Shown here: one piece after another, positions 36,617-45,490 of the stretch
Layout of the letters: every line of letters begins with the position of its first letter
Numbering within the stretch: position 1 is the first letter of the stretch
Source: Nonlabens sp. YIK11
GTDB taxonomy: Bacteria > Bacteroidota > Bacteroidia > Flavobacteriales > Flavobacteriaceae
Reading direction: 5' to 3'
Assembly: GCF_001413925.1 (NCBI RefSeq)
Contig: NZ_LBMJ01000001.1
Location: 1,652,001 to 1,716,000 of the forward strand
Length of the DNA stretch: 64,000 nt
Made by a program: the position numbers and the translations under genes
Notes under the pieces: model-generated
The model's database searches: none
What the model was told of the DNA's origin: nothing
What the model saw: the letters and a program-made list of their open reading frames with translations, nothing else

Positions 36617-37531
36617 CTAATCCTCGTGTGGTTTGATCTCGTTGAGATCCATGTTTTTCTGAGCGGCATAATTGTAACCGCTTTCCCACCATTTGGTCAT
36701 TTTTTGTTTGTTGAATACCAAAGAATTGGTCGTCAAAACCGTAGGCGTGTAGTACATGTTGATGATCGCATTTTTGTTGTTTGCCGCAAATTTACCGATG
36801 GCGATATTCTGCTTCTCGATGCGATCCATCATGAAACCGTGTAGGTTAGTCAACAGGGAAAAGGCATTTGTGGACGGTAAATTGTTCAAATAATTGACCT
36901 CAGTTTCTAAAACGATCACATCTACAGTCGTGGCACCACGATCAATAGCTTCTTTGATGGGCACCATACTGCCAAAACCGCCATCTGCCCACTCGCAACC
37001 TTCCTTGTAAACGATGCTCATAAATGGAACGTAGTTGCAGGAAATCCAGATCCAGTCACAAAAATCTTCATACGAAAAATCCTTGATGGACTTGTATTGC
37101 GTCTCATGCGAGCTAAGATTAGATACCGTGATCACGATGTCTTTATGCGATGTTTTGAGTTGACTAAATTCTTCTTCCGTAAAAACTTCTTTGATCAATT
37201 TGAGCAGGTTTTTGCTCTCACCAAAGGTTTTCTTTCCCTTAAGAAAACGGCGCAACACATTCCAGTGATTGATACTTATTTCCTGATTGTTGAATTTGTC
37301 CCTTTTGATCAAAAACGGTGAATCGCTGAAGATGGATTTCTGGTTCACACTCGTATATACCTGCTTGATCTTGTCGATCTTTTTTAATGCGAGATGCGAG
37401 ATAAGCAAGCTGCCAGTGCTGGTCCCGATGTAGAGATCGTAGTCGTATTTGAGTTCTTGGATAAGATACTGTGCAACGCCACCCGCAAAAGCGCCCTTAC
37501 TACCACCACCAGAAATCACGAGTGCTCTCAT
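36617..37531 (-). CDS. Patatin-like phospholipase
   Basis: 304 residues, cytoplasmic. Oxyanion loop GGGSKGAFAGG at the start, nucleophile elbow GTSTG (Ser ~43) and catalytic Asp in WADGGFGSMVP. These give the Ser-Asp dyad of patatin-like lipid acyl hydrolases. Shortly downstream of the MBL hydrolase gene on the same strand (6 bases), so the two are probably cotranscribed. Substrate unknown. Confidence 0.9.
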   Translation of the reverse strand: MRALVISGGGSKGAFAGGVAQYLIQELKYDYDLYIGTSTGSLLISHLALKKIDKIKQVYTSVNQKSIFSDSPFLIKRDKFNNQEISINHWNVLRRFLKGKKTFGESKNLLKLIKEVFTEEEFSQLKTSHKDIVITVSNLSSHETQYKSIKDFSYEDFCDWIWISCNYVPFMSIVYKEGCEWADGGFGSMVPIKEAIDRGATTVDVIVLETEVNYLNNLPSTNAFSLLTNLHGFMMDRIEKQNIAIGKFAANNKNAIINMYYTPTVLTTNSLVFNKQKMTKWWESGYNYAAQKNMDLNEIKPHED

Positions 37532-37537
37532 AAAATT

Positions 37538-38422
37538 TTAATTATCGGTATTGGGATATTTGAGGCTGTCATATATGATGGCCTTCATGCGCTCGCTATT
37601 GATAAAGCCATCGCCGTATCCTAGATCGTCATAACGCTTTGTGATTTCAGTATTTGTCATGATCTGTTCTCTCGTATGGTTGAGGCTCATGGCAAGCTGG
37701 ATCGCTTTTCGGAAATCCTTCAACATATTGATACTGTTTTTAAGATCTTGAACCTTTGAAAGTTCTCCATGGCCAGGAATGATGTGCGTATCTTCATTAA
37801 TGGTTTGCAGGATCAACTGCTGGGCAGCGATGTATCCATCAATCGAGCCGCCAGAGTTCAAATCAATAAACGGATACTTATCCTTAAAAAATACATCGCC
37901 CATATGCACGACGTTTTTGTCTACAAAATAAATAAAGCTGTCGCCATCCGTATGTGCGTTGTGTACGTGCACGACCATGATGTTTTTGTCATCAGGCATT
38001 TCCAGCTTGATATTTTCGTCCAGCGTAATCTCTGGTAGGTAGCCAACTGCCTTATCAGCTTCTTTCAGTCTTTTTAGGACATTGGCTTGCGCAATTACCG
38101 TAGTTTCTTTGCTATTAAAATTCTCATTGCCGCCCGTATGATCGCCGTGATGATGCGTGTTGACCAAATAGGTAATATCGTTAGAACTAATCGAGTCAAT
38201 AGTAGCTTTGATTTTCTCACTCAACGGCGCAAACTGACTATCCACCATAAGCGTCTCATCATCTGAAACTACAATCATGATATTGCCACCACGACCTTCC
38301 AGCATATATACATCGTCAACAACTTCAGTTGTTTTGATGGTGACTGTTGTGGGATCGATTTGAGCAGTGATGTTAGAAAAACTGAGTGCCGCCAGTACGG
38401 TAAAAAAATAGATGGACTTCAT
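37538..38422 (-). CDS. Secreted MBL-fold metallo-hydrolase
   Basis: 294 residues from ATG 38422, chosen since it starts a signal peptide (SIYFFTVLAALSFSNITAQ). Zinc ligands visible: THHHGDHTGG, then HVHNAHTDGDS, then IIPGHG. This is the metallo-beta-lactamase fold as in the SoxH/cyclase-type subgroup. Substrate not predictable. A -7-like TATATTTG (38459-38452, minus) lies 30 bases upstream, inside a small inverted repeat (GGTATTTGTT / AACAAATATACC). Confidence 0.88.
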   Translation of the reverse strand: MKSIYFFTVLAALSFSNITAQIDPTTVTIKTTEVVDDVYMLEGRGGNIMIVVSDDETLMVDSQFAPLSEKIKATIDSISSNDITYLVNTHHHGDHTGGNENFNSKETTVIAQANVLKRLKEADKAVGYLPEITLDENIKLEMPDDKNIMVVHVHNAHTDGDSFIYFVDKNVVHMGDVFFKDKYPFIDLNSGGSIDGYIAAQQLILQTINEDTHIIPGHGELSKVQDLKNSINMLKDFRKAIQLAMSLNHTREQIMTNTEITKRYDDLGYGDGFINSERMKAIIYDSLKYPNTDN

Positions 38423-38451
38423 CGAATGTATTTCTAGGTATTTGTTCAAAA

Positions 38452-38459
38452 CAAATATA
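38452..38459 (-). promoter_or_regulatory. Candidate -7 box of the MBL-hydrolase gene
   Basis: TATATTTG on the minus strand, 30 bases before the ATG at 38422, within an imperfect inverted repeat. No matching -33 TTG seen. Confidence 0.4.
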
Positions 38460-38548
38460 CCTGAAACAAATTCAGAATTGGCTATTTCAAATTTCCTTGA
38501 TAGTGGTGGATAGTTCCCTGAAATAAATGAGTGTCTAAATCTTTGGAT

Positions 38549-39025
38549 TTAATCTTCAGGTACAGACTCTGGCATAATTGGAGAACTCATGAAATCGTAA
38601 CCTTTATGCCTTAAGTAGGTTAATCCGTCTATTTTAAACTTTGTCTTAGATAGGGATTCTATTTCCAATGTATCAGAATAATACAAACCGACAAATTCCA
38701 ATTCAACTTTATCATGTGGTTTAATAATGGTTACCCAAGGCCTACAGGAAATCATAGGTATTACTCCAGACTGCTCAATTTCTCTTGAAAATGGAATTGT
38801 TTCCCAAGACGTGACATTATTTTCCTTATCGAAATCTAGATATAATAAATTCTCCTCATCAAGTACATCCTCAAGAATCCAAAATCCATTCAAGTTATCG
38901 CGTACTGAATCTAGTTGAGTTAAATCAATATCATGATCATCTTCAACAACAATTAGATTTTGCTTTGAATCTGAACATCCAATCATTAGGCCAATTAAAG
39001 CTGATAGGTAAATGGTAAATCTCAA
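38549..39025 (-). CDS. Small lipoprotein of unknown function
   Basis: 158 residues with lipobox LIGLMIGC (Cys 17). Acidic mature protein with WILEDVLDEENLLYLDFDKENNVTSWETIPF, suggesting a small beta structure of the lipocalin-like kind, not confirmed. A single further Cys sits in MISCRPW. The gene lies in an A+T-rich patch with the frameshifted neighbour, both probably accessory. Confidence 0.6.
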   Translation of the reverse strand: MRFTIYLSALIGLMIGCSDSKQNLIVVEDDHDIDLTQLDSVRDNLNGFWILEDVLDEENLLYLDFDKENNVTSWETIPFSREIEQSGVIPMISCRPWVTIIKPHDKVELEFVGLYYSDTLEIESLSKTKFKIDGLTYLRHKGYDFMSSPIMPESVPED

Positions 39026-39066
39026 ATTGTCATTTTAATTTATCTAAAATCTAAATATAAGACCAA

Positions 39067-39101
39067 AGATATCCGAATCTCAATTTGATTTAGGTATTTG
39101 A
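39067..39101 (-). terminator. Degenerate hairpin after the frameshifted membrane gene
   Basis: Imperfect stem whose left arm AGATATCCGAATCT differs by one base from that of the terminator at 39851. It lies just beyond the stop at 39115, which fits a terminator for the extended gene. Confidence 0.4.
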
Positions 39102-39114
39102 TCGTCTATTTAAA

Positions 39115-39262
39115 TTAACAGATTGTGGACTTCAATTTAAAAGCAAGCACTAAGTCGATTAGAGGATAGCCTATACCTACAATTAAACCAAATAGTCCAA
39201 ATAAAATTTTCTCACTTGGAAAAAAACCAATTATTGAAATGTAGACTAAAAATACACAAAAG
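39115..39262 (-). pseudogene. Displaced C-terminal frame of the membrane protein (frameshift candidate)
   Basis: Reading another frame on the minus strand, right after the residues YPF of the gene at 39246, gives CVFLVYISIIGFFPSEK followed by ILFGLFGLIVGIGYPLIDLV and a stop at 39115-39117. This is about 47 residues with two membrane segments, in a place otherwise without a gene. Restoring one base in the A4 run at 39258-39261 joins both frames into a ~232-residue protein. It is a genuine single-base deletion or a sequencing error. Confidence 0.6.
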
Positions 39263-39812
39263 GATATAGAATAAGTCTGATCAATATTTTACTTGAAGTC
39301 CATTCTTTTTTCAGTCCATCGTCTGGATTAGTTATTGAGGACTTATTTAGTTCTTCATTTTTACTTTTTTCGAAACTCTCAATCGCCTGTCTTAATTCAT
39401 TTGTAAGGTACTTTACTGTCGATCTTCTACTGATGCCTAAAACTAAACTAAGTAAAGCTATAATTATAATTACCCAAATTGTATAGGCGACGGCAGTTCC
39501 CAAATCAGCTGCTAAAAACATGAAAATTATCAATAAAGCAGAAACTCCGATTACAAATTTTCTAAGAAAAATAATGAAAGGGTTTCTTTCTAATTTTATT
39601 TCACTAAGTATTTCATTTTCATCGAATGAGAGGTGAAATACAGGATAATCCCCACGCAAAAAACGATATGATCTCCATAATAGAATTTCTTTATCTTTAA
39701 TCTCACCACTGTATCTCGTAGTGTTGTAAAATAAAGTGTCATTCCAATGATTTAGAAGATTGCTCTTTTTTGTCTGAACAATAAGTTTTTCTACATCGCT
39801 TTTTTGTACCAC
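39246..39812 (-). CDS. Membrane protein of unknown function, probably truncated by frameshift
   Basis: 188 residues as it stands. A soluble N-terminus (KNLLNHW-like SNLLNHWNDTLFYNTTRYSGE, FHLSFDENEIL) leads into two transmembrane helices (FVIGVSALLIIFMFLAADLG, YTIWVIIIIALLSLVLG), a charged linker and the start of a third helix (ILIRLILYPFVYF) at which the frame stops. The missing helix continues in another frame (see 39115-39262). No family recognised. Confidence 0.55.
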   Translation of the reverse strand: MVQKSDVEKLIVQTKKSNLLNHWNDTLFYNTTRYSGEIKDKEILLWRSYRFLRGDYPVFHLSFDENEILSEIKLERNPFIIFLRKFVIGVSALLIIFMFLAADLGTAVAYTIWVIIIIALLSLVLGISRRSTVKYLTNELRQAIESFEKSKNEELNKSSITNPDDGLKKEWTSSKILIRLILYPFVYF

Positions 39813-39850
39813 GATTTATAATTTATGTCATCTAATTGGATTAAAAACAA

Positions 39851-39884
39851 AGATACCCGAATCTAATAAAAGACTCGGGTATCT
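39851..39884 (-). terminator. Rho-independent terminator of the sugar dehydrogenase gene
   Basis: 14-bp stem with one mismatch (AGATACCCGAATCT 39851-39864 and AGACTCGGGTATCT 39871-39884), followed on the minus strand by TTTGTTTTT. Begins 25 bases beyond the stop at 39909. Confidence 0.8.
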
Positions 39885-39908
39885 AAATATTTTGAAAAAG
39901 GGTAGTTA

Positions 39909-41192
39909 CTAGATCGCGCTTACTCTCCAGACAATACCGCTATCATCATCGTTCACTAACAAACTTCCGTCATTGTGAACAGTTACGCCTACGGGACGAC
40001 CGTACACATCTTTGTCAGATCCTTTGGCCGTAAAACCAGTTAAGAAATCACGTGGTGGTTGTGGTTTTCCTGCGGCATCAAATGGGATAAATACCACTTT
40101 GTAACCACTCAATGGTTGACGGTTCCAGGAACCGTGTTGGCCTATGAAAGCTCCGTTTTTATAAGCTGCGGGAAATGCGTCCTTAGTATAGAATTCAAAT
40201 CCTAGCGAAGCTGTATGCGAGCCAAGAGGTACATCTGGAACAATGGCTTTATCCACCAAGTCTTGATGTGGGTCATCGCTCCATCGTGGATCGTTGATTT
40301 GTCCGTAATAAGAATAAGGCCAGCCGTACCAGCCACCTTTTTTTACGCTGGTCGCATAATCTGGAACCAGATTGTTCCCTAATTTATCTCTTTCATTTAC
40401 TGCGGTCCATAGCTCTCCAGTGACTGGATTCCAGTCCATTCCTACTGGATTTCTCAAACCAGTGGCATACTCGATCTCACCAGATCCATCAGGATTGATT
40501 TCTAGAATCGTCGCGCGACGCTTTTCATATTCCATTCCGTTTTCACCTACGTTAGAACCAGAACCTACCGAAATATAGATTTTTGACTGATCGGCATTGG
40601 TGATCAAGTTACGTGTCCAGTGATTGTTGTAACCGCCAGCAGGTAAGTCCAAAATTTTCTTACCACTACCGGTCAATTGGTTGATACCATCTGTGTAATC
40701 ATAAGCGTATAGTCCATCAGTATTGGCCACATAAAACGTGTTGTCGATGATCAACATCCCAAACGGCTGATTCAAACCGCTTACAAAAACGTTTTGATAA
40801 TCTGCAACGCCGTCGTTGTTGGTGTCACGCAGTAAGGTGACTTGGTTGGCACTGTTGCGCGTATTGGACTCTACGACAAATACGTCACCATTCTCGTGGA
40901 CATAGGTCCAGCGTGGATGTTGTAACGCTTTCGCGAAAGCGTTTACCTTAAAACCTTCTGGTGCAATAGGAGTCATTCCATCTTTCCATCCTACCACGTT
41001 GCTCACAAGAACCTCAGATTCTGTTGCATATGGAGCTGGCAAAGTGATATCACCTATGGCAGTGGTCACGGTCTGGTTGGGATTGTCGCTCATTTCCTCT
41101 TTCACCTTTTTAGGTGTGCTGTCCTTAGGGTCTTTGGATTTGCAGGAAATCAGCAGTAAAGAAAACAGTAATGCGTATAAATATTTGTACAT
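39909..41192 (-). CDS. PQQ-type sorbosone/sugar dehydrogenase-like lipoprotein
   Basis: 427 residues with lipobox LLLISC (Cys 17). Six-bladed propeller of the sorbosone/glucose dehydrogenase B family: LQHPRWTYVHENGDVFVVES, DTNNDGVADYQNVFVSGLNQPFGM, NNHWTRNL, YATGLRNPVGMDWNP, GGWYGWPYSYYG, and QHGSWNRQPLSGYKV. Probably a periplasmic PQQ-dependent oxidase of sugars or related alcohols; no PQQ genes are in the window. A palindrome copy (40926-40941) encodes AFAKA just after the N-terminal region. Confidence 0.88.
   Translation of the reverse strand: MYKYLYALLFSLLLISCKSKDPKDSTPKKVKEEMSDNPNQTVTTAIGDITLPAPYATESEVLVSNVVGWKDGMTPIAPEGFKVNAFAKALQHPRWTYVHENGDVFVVESNTRNSANQVTLLRDTNNDGVADYQNVFVSGLNQPFGMLIIDNTFYVANTDGLYAYDYTDGINQLTGSGKKILDLPAGGYNNHWTRNLITNADQSKIYISVGSGSNVGENGMEYEKRRATILEINPDGSGEIEYATGLRNPVGMDWNPVTGELWTAVNERDKLGNNLVPDYATSVKKGGWYGWPYSYYGQINDPRWSDDPHQDLVDKAIVPDVPLGSHTASLGFEFYTKDAFPAAYKNGAFIGQHGSWNRQPLSGYKVVFIPFDAAGKPQPPRDFLTGFTAKGSDKDVYGRPVGVTVHNDGSLLVNDDDSGIVWRVSAI
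40926..40941. repeat. 16-bp palindrome copy (exact)
   Basis: Exact copy (20-bp palindrome with AA/TT flanks, 40924-40943) in the sugar dehydrogenase gene, read as AFAKA (context KVNAFAKALQHP). Confidence 0.95.
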
Positions 41193-41288
41193 AGCTTTAT
41201 TTTTTAAGCCGTAAAAATAGGAGGTAAGCGATGTAAAGCGGTTGTGGTTAACGGGATTTTAGGGTAATACTATTTTAAATGACTAAAC

Positions 41289-42188
41289 TCAATATTTATC
41301 TGCGTGAGTCTTGAATAGGAAATTAATACCAACTTTTAAGAAATTGACGTTATTGATTCTATCATAATTCGTAATCAAACTCAAACTATCTTCGATTAAA
41401 AATTTCCGAAAATAAATTTCATAGGTAAAATAATCATTCCAATACCCTATTTGTGCGCCGTATTGAAATCTCAAGTTATAATTTCCACTTTCAAAACCTA
41501 TGGCACCACCAAATCCTTGTTTTCTATCAAATCTTTGAACTCCAACTTTAGCCGTTAGCATTGCATTTATAAAATTTAATTTCGTCACGTTAGTAGAAAG
41601 AAAACAGTCTTCAAATTTAAATTCCTGATAATCCTTCTTTATATATGCTATTGACGTGTTAGAAAGACTATTATTCAATATTGGCGGGTGATATATAAAT
41701 TTAGATTCATAAGTCCAGTTCTCTGAAAAGTCTGTCGCGACTGCAAGTCTCAACGAAACACGTTCTTGAAAACTTTCAAAATGAAGTAGTTTTTGTTCTT
41801 GCTGGCCATTACTAATTGCTATTCCATAAGGTGCAAAAGTCAAATCTGAAAAACCTCCTACAGAAACCCAAATACCTTTTTCTCTGTAGGTATGCATTTC
41901 TACATTTATAAAAGTTTCTTGATCTAGGGTACGCTCGACGGTTTCATACCCTGAATAGCTAAAAATCAATATTTTGGAAGACTTCGGGACAATTATATTG
42001 AATTTTCCGTCAAAATCTGTTTTGGTACTTATAGATGTTCCTTTTACGACAACAGTAGCGCCCAATATCGGAGTGTTGTTTTCAAGAACAACTCCGCTAT
42101 ACATTTTATTCTGACTTACAACCAATTGACTGAAGAAGAGAGTCAGAACGAGTGATAAGTGCCATATTCTATCATTAGATAAATTCAT
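41289..42188 (-). CDS. CarboxypepD-regulatory-like outer-membrane protein
   Basis: 299 residues from ATG 42188, chosen because it starts a signal peptide (SLVLTLFFSQLVVSQ) and leaves the nhaC stop clear; the longer ORF start at 42260 overlaps nhaC. An N-terminal carboxypeptidase-regulatory-like domain (YSGVVLENNTPILGATVVVKGTSISTKTDFDGKFNI) is followed by about 190 residues of alternating aromatic strands (YESKFIYHPPIL, YNLRFQYGAQIGYWNDYFTYEIYF) ending in aromatic residues, as for a small outer-membrane beta-barrel. Unlike SusC/TonB receptors there is no plug domain. Confidence 0.7.
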   Translation of the reverse strand: MNLSNDRIWHLSLVLTLFFSQLVVSQNKMYSGVVLENNTPILGATVVVKGTSISTKTDFDGKFNIIVPKSSKILIFSYSGYETVERTLDQETFINVEMHTYREKGIWVSVGGFSDLTFAPYGIAISNGQQEQKLLHFESFQERVSLRLAVATDFSENWTYESKFIYHPPILNNSLSNTSIAYIKKDYQEFKFEDCFLSTNVTKLNFINAMLTAKVGVQRFDRKQGFGGAIGFESGNYNLRFQYGAQIGYWNDYFTYEIYFRKFLIEDSLSLITNYDRINNVNFLKVGINFLFKTHADKY

Positions 42189-42189
42189 C

Positions 42190-43710
42190 CTACAAATCCA
42201 CTTGCCCATCACTAGCCACCTTACCAGAAAGCTCCTTGATCTTGATGCTAAAGGCAGCAAACAACAAGGTCATAAATGGCGATAACCAATTGAAGATCGC
42301 ATAAGGTAAGTAGGCGATGACATCAACGCCTAACGTTGTACTTTGATAGGCGCCACAAGTATTCCATGGGATCAGGACAGAAGTTACCGTACCAGAATCT
42401 TCCAGAGTCCTGGAGAGGTTTTCTGGAGCCAGTCCTTTATCTTGATAGGCTTTGGCGTACATTTTTCCAGGTACGACAATGGCAAGGTATTGATCACTGG
42501 CGGTAAAGTTGATCGCAAGACAACTCACAACCGTACTCGCAAACAATCCAAAAACCGAATCGAATAAATTAAGCAGGGCTTTACTGATGGTGGCCAGCGC
42601 ACCTATGGCATCCATAATTCCACCAAAAACCATGGCGCAAATAATGAGCCAGATGGTTCCCAGCATTCCTGCCATACCACCAGATTCAAACAGACCGGCA
42701 AGCTTTTCACCTATTTCGGTATTTTCTGTAATAGGAGCGATGCTCGTGTCTACGGTAATGGCATTCATCAAACCTTTGTAACCTGACGTAAAGTTCCAGG
42801 TATCCAGTCCGCTGTTGGCTAACACTAATTCTGGCTGGAAAATTAATGCCGCAACAGCAGCGAGTAATGTTCCTACCAATAAAGCCACGAGTGGCGATAC
42901 CTTTTTAACAATCATTGCGATGACTAGTACAGGAACTAAAAACAACCAGGCTGATGTGTTAAACGTATTCTCGATCGCGTTTTGATAAACGGTGACATCT
43001 GCATTTCCTGAAGTGTCTATAGAAAAACCAATGATGACAAAAACGATAAGCGTGACGACAATGGTAGGCACCGTGGTCAAGGTCATGTACTTAATGTGCG
43101 TGAAAAGGTCCGTTCCTGCCATGGCAGGAGCAAGGTTGGTCGTGTCACTAAGCGGTGAGAGTTTATCACCAAAGTAAGCGCCACTCAAAACAGCACCAGC
43201 CGTCATCCCAGCATTGATATCTAGCGCTCCGGCAATACCTATCAAGGCGATACCTACAGTGGCACTGGTGGTCCAGCTGCTACCGGTTGCGACAGAAATG
43301 ACGGCACAAATCACCACACATGCGGCCAAAAATATGGTAGGGTTCAAAATATCCAGACCATAATAGATCATGGTAGGAATAATACCGCTTATCAACCAGG
43401 TTCCTGCCAGCGCGCCTACCATAAGGAGAATCAAAATGGCACCTGCGGTGGATTTGAGGTTTTGTGCGACTTCTTCAATCATGGTCTCATAGGAAACCTT
43501 ATTGAAATAACCTACCAGCCCAGCCACGGCCGCACCTAGTAAAAGGATAAATTGATTGGATCCAGACAGCGCATCATCACCATAAACCACCAGAACGTTA
43601 AAGGCCAGCATTATTATTAGCGCCACAACAGGAATTAGTGCTTCCCAGATATTCAGTTCTCTATTTTCAATAATTTTTTCGTCCTCGTGATTGATGTTTT
43701 GGCTTTCCAT
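42190..43710 (-). CDS. nhaC: Na+/H+ antiporter NhaC
   Basis: 506 residues, about 12 membrane helices. Typical NhaC segments: GALAGTWLISGIIPTMIYYGL, CAVISVATGSSWTTSATVGIALIGIA and GAYFGDKLSPLSDTTNLAP. Uses the proton gradient to export Na+ in exchange for H+, fitting a salt-adapted organism. The next gene on this strand begins one base after its stop; whether they act together is unknown. Confidence 0.92.
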   Translation of the reverse strand: MESQNINHEDEKIIENRELNIWEALIPVVALIIMLAFNVLVVYGDDALSGSNQFILLLGAAVAGLVGYFNKVSYETMIEEVAQNLKSTAGAILILLMVGALAGTWLISGIIPTMIYYGLDILNPTIFLAACVVICAVISVATGSSWTTSATVGIALIGIAGALDINAGMTAGAVLSGAYFGDKLSPLSDTTNLAPAMAGTDLFTHIKYMTLTTVPTIVVTLIVFVIIGFSIDTSGNADVTVYQNAIENTFNTSAWLFLVPVLVIAMIVKKVSPLVALLVGTLLAAVAALIFQPELVLANSGLDTWNFTSGYKGLMNAITVDTSIAPITENTEIGEKLAGLFESGGMAGMLGTIWLIICAMVFGGIMDAIGALATISKALLNLFDSVFGLFASTVVSCLAINFTASDQYLAIVVPGKMYAKAYQDKGLAPENLSRTLEDSGTVTSVLIPWNTCGAYQSTTLGVDVIAYLPYAIFNWLSPFMTLLFAAFSIKIKELSGKVASDGQVDL

Positions 43711-43760
43711 GAATTTTTAAGTAAACGTAATGTTACAACTTTGTGATTTGAGTTGCAAAC

Positions 43761-44318
43761 CTAGTGATGACGTACGTAAGTTGCTATGAGCTTTTTGTCG
43801 TAACCTAGCTTTCGCGAAAGCGAGAACATCACATCCAGCAGTGGTCGCAACAGTCTGAATAACAAGTTATCCACTTGAGTGTCGCCCCATTTTAACAATA
43901 GGACAGCATAAAATGGATTGTAGGGAATTTGATTACTACCAAAGGTTTTGCCATCGCTTACCAGTCCAAAAAGTACGGCCATGAAGTTCTCAAAACCGGG
44001 TTGTCCTGGCTCTAATCGTGCTCTAAATACAATAGATTCTGGATTGGGATTGTAGAATCTGTGATTGTCGGTGATTGGAACTTTAAAGGTATCACCAGGT
44101 GATAGACGTAATTCTTTACCTAGATAGTGTACACCTAACGTTCCTTGAATGGGTTCAAACTCCTCTGTAAATCGGTTATGGTAATGAATGGGATTGCCAC
44201 CATCGGGCTGTAGTTCTACCTTAATATAGGTGTATGCGCCGTTTGTACTGGCACTGGTTTCCAGTAGGGTCGCTTTTTCACGGGTAATGGGATTTTTGTA
44301 GGTGACAGGCATGCTCAA
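43761..44318 (-). CDS. Cupin-domain protein
   Basis: 185 residues. Single cupin with metal-type ligands in NPIHYHNRFTEEFEPIQG and a second motif PGDTFKVPITDNHRFYN. The C-terminal part has a hydrophobic, possibly membrane-associated stretch (NPFYAVLLLKW). A near-copy of the palindrome encodes SLSRK near the C-terminus. The gene is divergent from trxB. Function unknown; not a sugar epimerase by motif. Confidence 0.78.
   Translation of the reverse strand: MSMPVTYKNPITREKATLLETSASTNGAYTYIKVELQPDGGNPIHYHNRFTEEFEPIQGTLGVHYLGKELRLSPGDTFKVPITDNHRFYNPNPESIVFRARLEPGQPGFENFMAVLFGLVSDGKTFGSNQIPYNPFYAVLLLKWGDTQVDNLLFRLLRPLLDVMFSLSRKLGYDKKLIATYVRHH
43807..43822. repeat. 16-bp palindrome near-copy (1 mismatch)
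   Basis: AGCTTTCGCGAAAGCG, first base changed, in the cupin gene, read as SLSRK (context MFSLSRKLGYD). Confidence 0.85.
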
Positions 44319-44402
44319 AATTAGGCTTTACAACATCCATTTGTTTGATAAAGTGATAATAAATCCTAATGGCTATCGCCTTAAATAGCCGTGTATTAAT
44401 CT

Positions 44403-44410
44403 TATTTTTG
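44403..44410 (+). promoter_or_regulatory. Candidate -7 box of trxB
   Basis: TATTTTTG, 18 bases before the ATG at 44429. Perfect -7 match, no clear -33 element. Confidence 0.5.
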
Positions 44411-44428
44411 TATTCCAAATTTGAGAAC

Positions 44429-45415
44429 ATGTCAGAGCAAATAGAACGAATAAAGTGTTTAATCATAGGATCAGGACCAGCAGGATATACGGCTGCGATC
44501 TATGCTGCGCGAGCAGATATGAAACCTGTAATGTATACCGGTATGGAACCTGGTGGCCAGTTGACCACGACGACTGAAGTGGATAATTTTCCTGGATATC
44601 CTGACGGTATCGATGGACCAGCCATGATGGTAGACCTACAAAAACAGGCAGAACGTTTTGGAACTGATGTTCGTTTTGGTATGGTCACTGAAGTGAATTT
44701 TGCTACCGAGAAAGGTGGCATCCACAAAGTAGTGGTAGACGGAAAAATTCATCTGGAAGCCAATACTGTGATCATTTCTACAGGAGCATCTGCTAAGTAT
44801 CTAGGGTTGCCTAGTGAACAGCGTTTGCGCGGCGGTGGCGTTAGTGCGTGCGCCGTTTGTGACGGATTTTTCTATCGCAATCAAGAAGTAGCGATTGTAG
44901 GTGCTGGAGATACGGCAGCAGAAGAGGCCAGTTACCTAGCCAACATCTGTAAAAAAGTAACCATGCTTGTGCGTAAAGACTATATGAGAGCTTCTAAAGC
45001 CATGCAGCATAGAGTAAACAGTCTTAAAAATATTGAAGTCCTATACAATAGCGAGGTGGACGAAGTCCTAGGTGACCAAGTCGTGGATGGTTTGCGCATC
45101 AAAAACAATCAAACTGGCGAGAAACACGAGATTGAAATCACTGGATTATTCATCGCTATAGGTCACAAGCCTAACACAGACATTTTCAAGGGTCAATTAG
45201 ACATGGGCGATGATGGTTACCTAGTCACTGTTCCAGATACGACCAAAACCAATTTACCTGGAGTTTTCGCTAGTGGAGACGTTCAGGATAAAGTGTATAG
45301 ACAGGCCATCACCGCAGCAGGAACTGGTTGTATGGCTGCTCTAGACGCAGAACGCTATCTAGCCGATATAGGTGTGGTAGAAGAAGTAAAGGCTGGAGAT
45401 TACAGCATCGAGTAG
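44429..45415 (+). CDS. trxB: Thioredoxin-disulfide reductase
   Basis: 328 residues from ATG 44429; the 20 residues upstream in frame cross the promoter and are excluded. FAD motif GSGPAGYTAAIYAARA, redox site CAVC at about residues 140-143 (SACAVCDGFFYR), NADPH motif VGAGDTAAEEASYLA and the C-terminal FAD block FASGDVQDKVYRQAITAAGTGC. Reduces thioredoxin with NADPH; likely serves the Trx and Prx encoded at 35344 and 35845. Alone, ended by a strong terminator. Confidence 0.95.
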   Translation: MSEQIERIKCLIIGSGPAGYTAAIYAARADMKPVMYTGMEPGGQLTTTTEVDNFPGYPDGIDGPAMMVDLQKQAERFGTDVRFGMVTEVNFATEKGGIHKVVVDGKIHLEANTVIISTGASAKYLGLPSEQRLRGGGVSACAVCDGFFYRNQEVAIVGAGDTAAEEASYLANICKKVTMLVRKDYMRASKAMQHRVNSLKNIEVLYNSEVDEVLGDQVVDGLRIKNNQTGEKHEIEITGLFIAIGHKPNTDIFKGQLDMGDDGYLVTVPDTTKTNLPGVFASGDVQDKVYRQAITAAGTGCMAALDAERYLADIGVVEEVKAGDYSIE

Positions 45416-45436
45416 GTTGAAAGTTTTACGATAAAA

Positions 45437-45471
45437 AAAATCCCTTGATGGCACGGCCATCAAGGGATTTT
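45437..45471. terminator. Bidirectional terminator between trxB and the DUF2807 gene
   Basis: Perfect 16-bp stem around a 3-base loop (AAAATCCCTTGATGGC / GCCATCAAGGGATTTT), A-run on one side and T-run on the other. trxB stops 21 bases before; the minus-strand DUF2807 gene stops 19 bases after. Confidence 0.9.
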
Positions 45472-45490
45472 TGGTTTTACTAACTATCTT

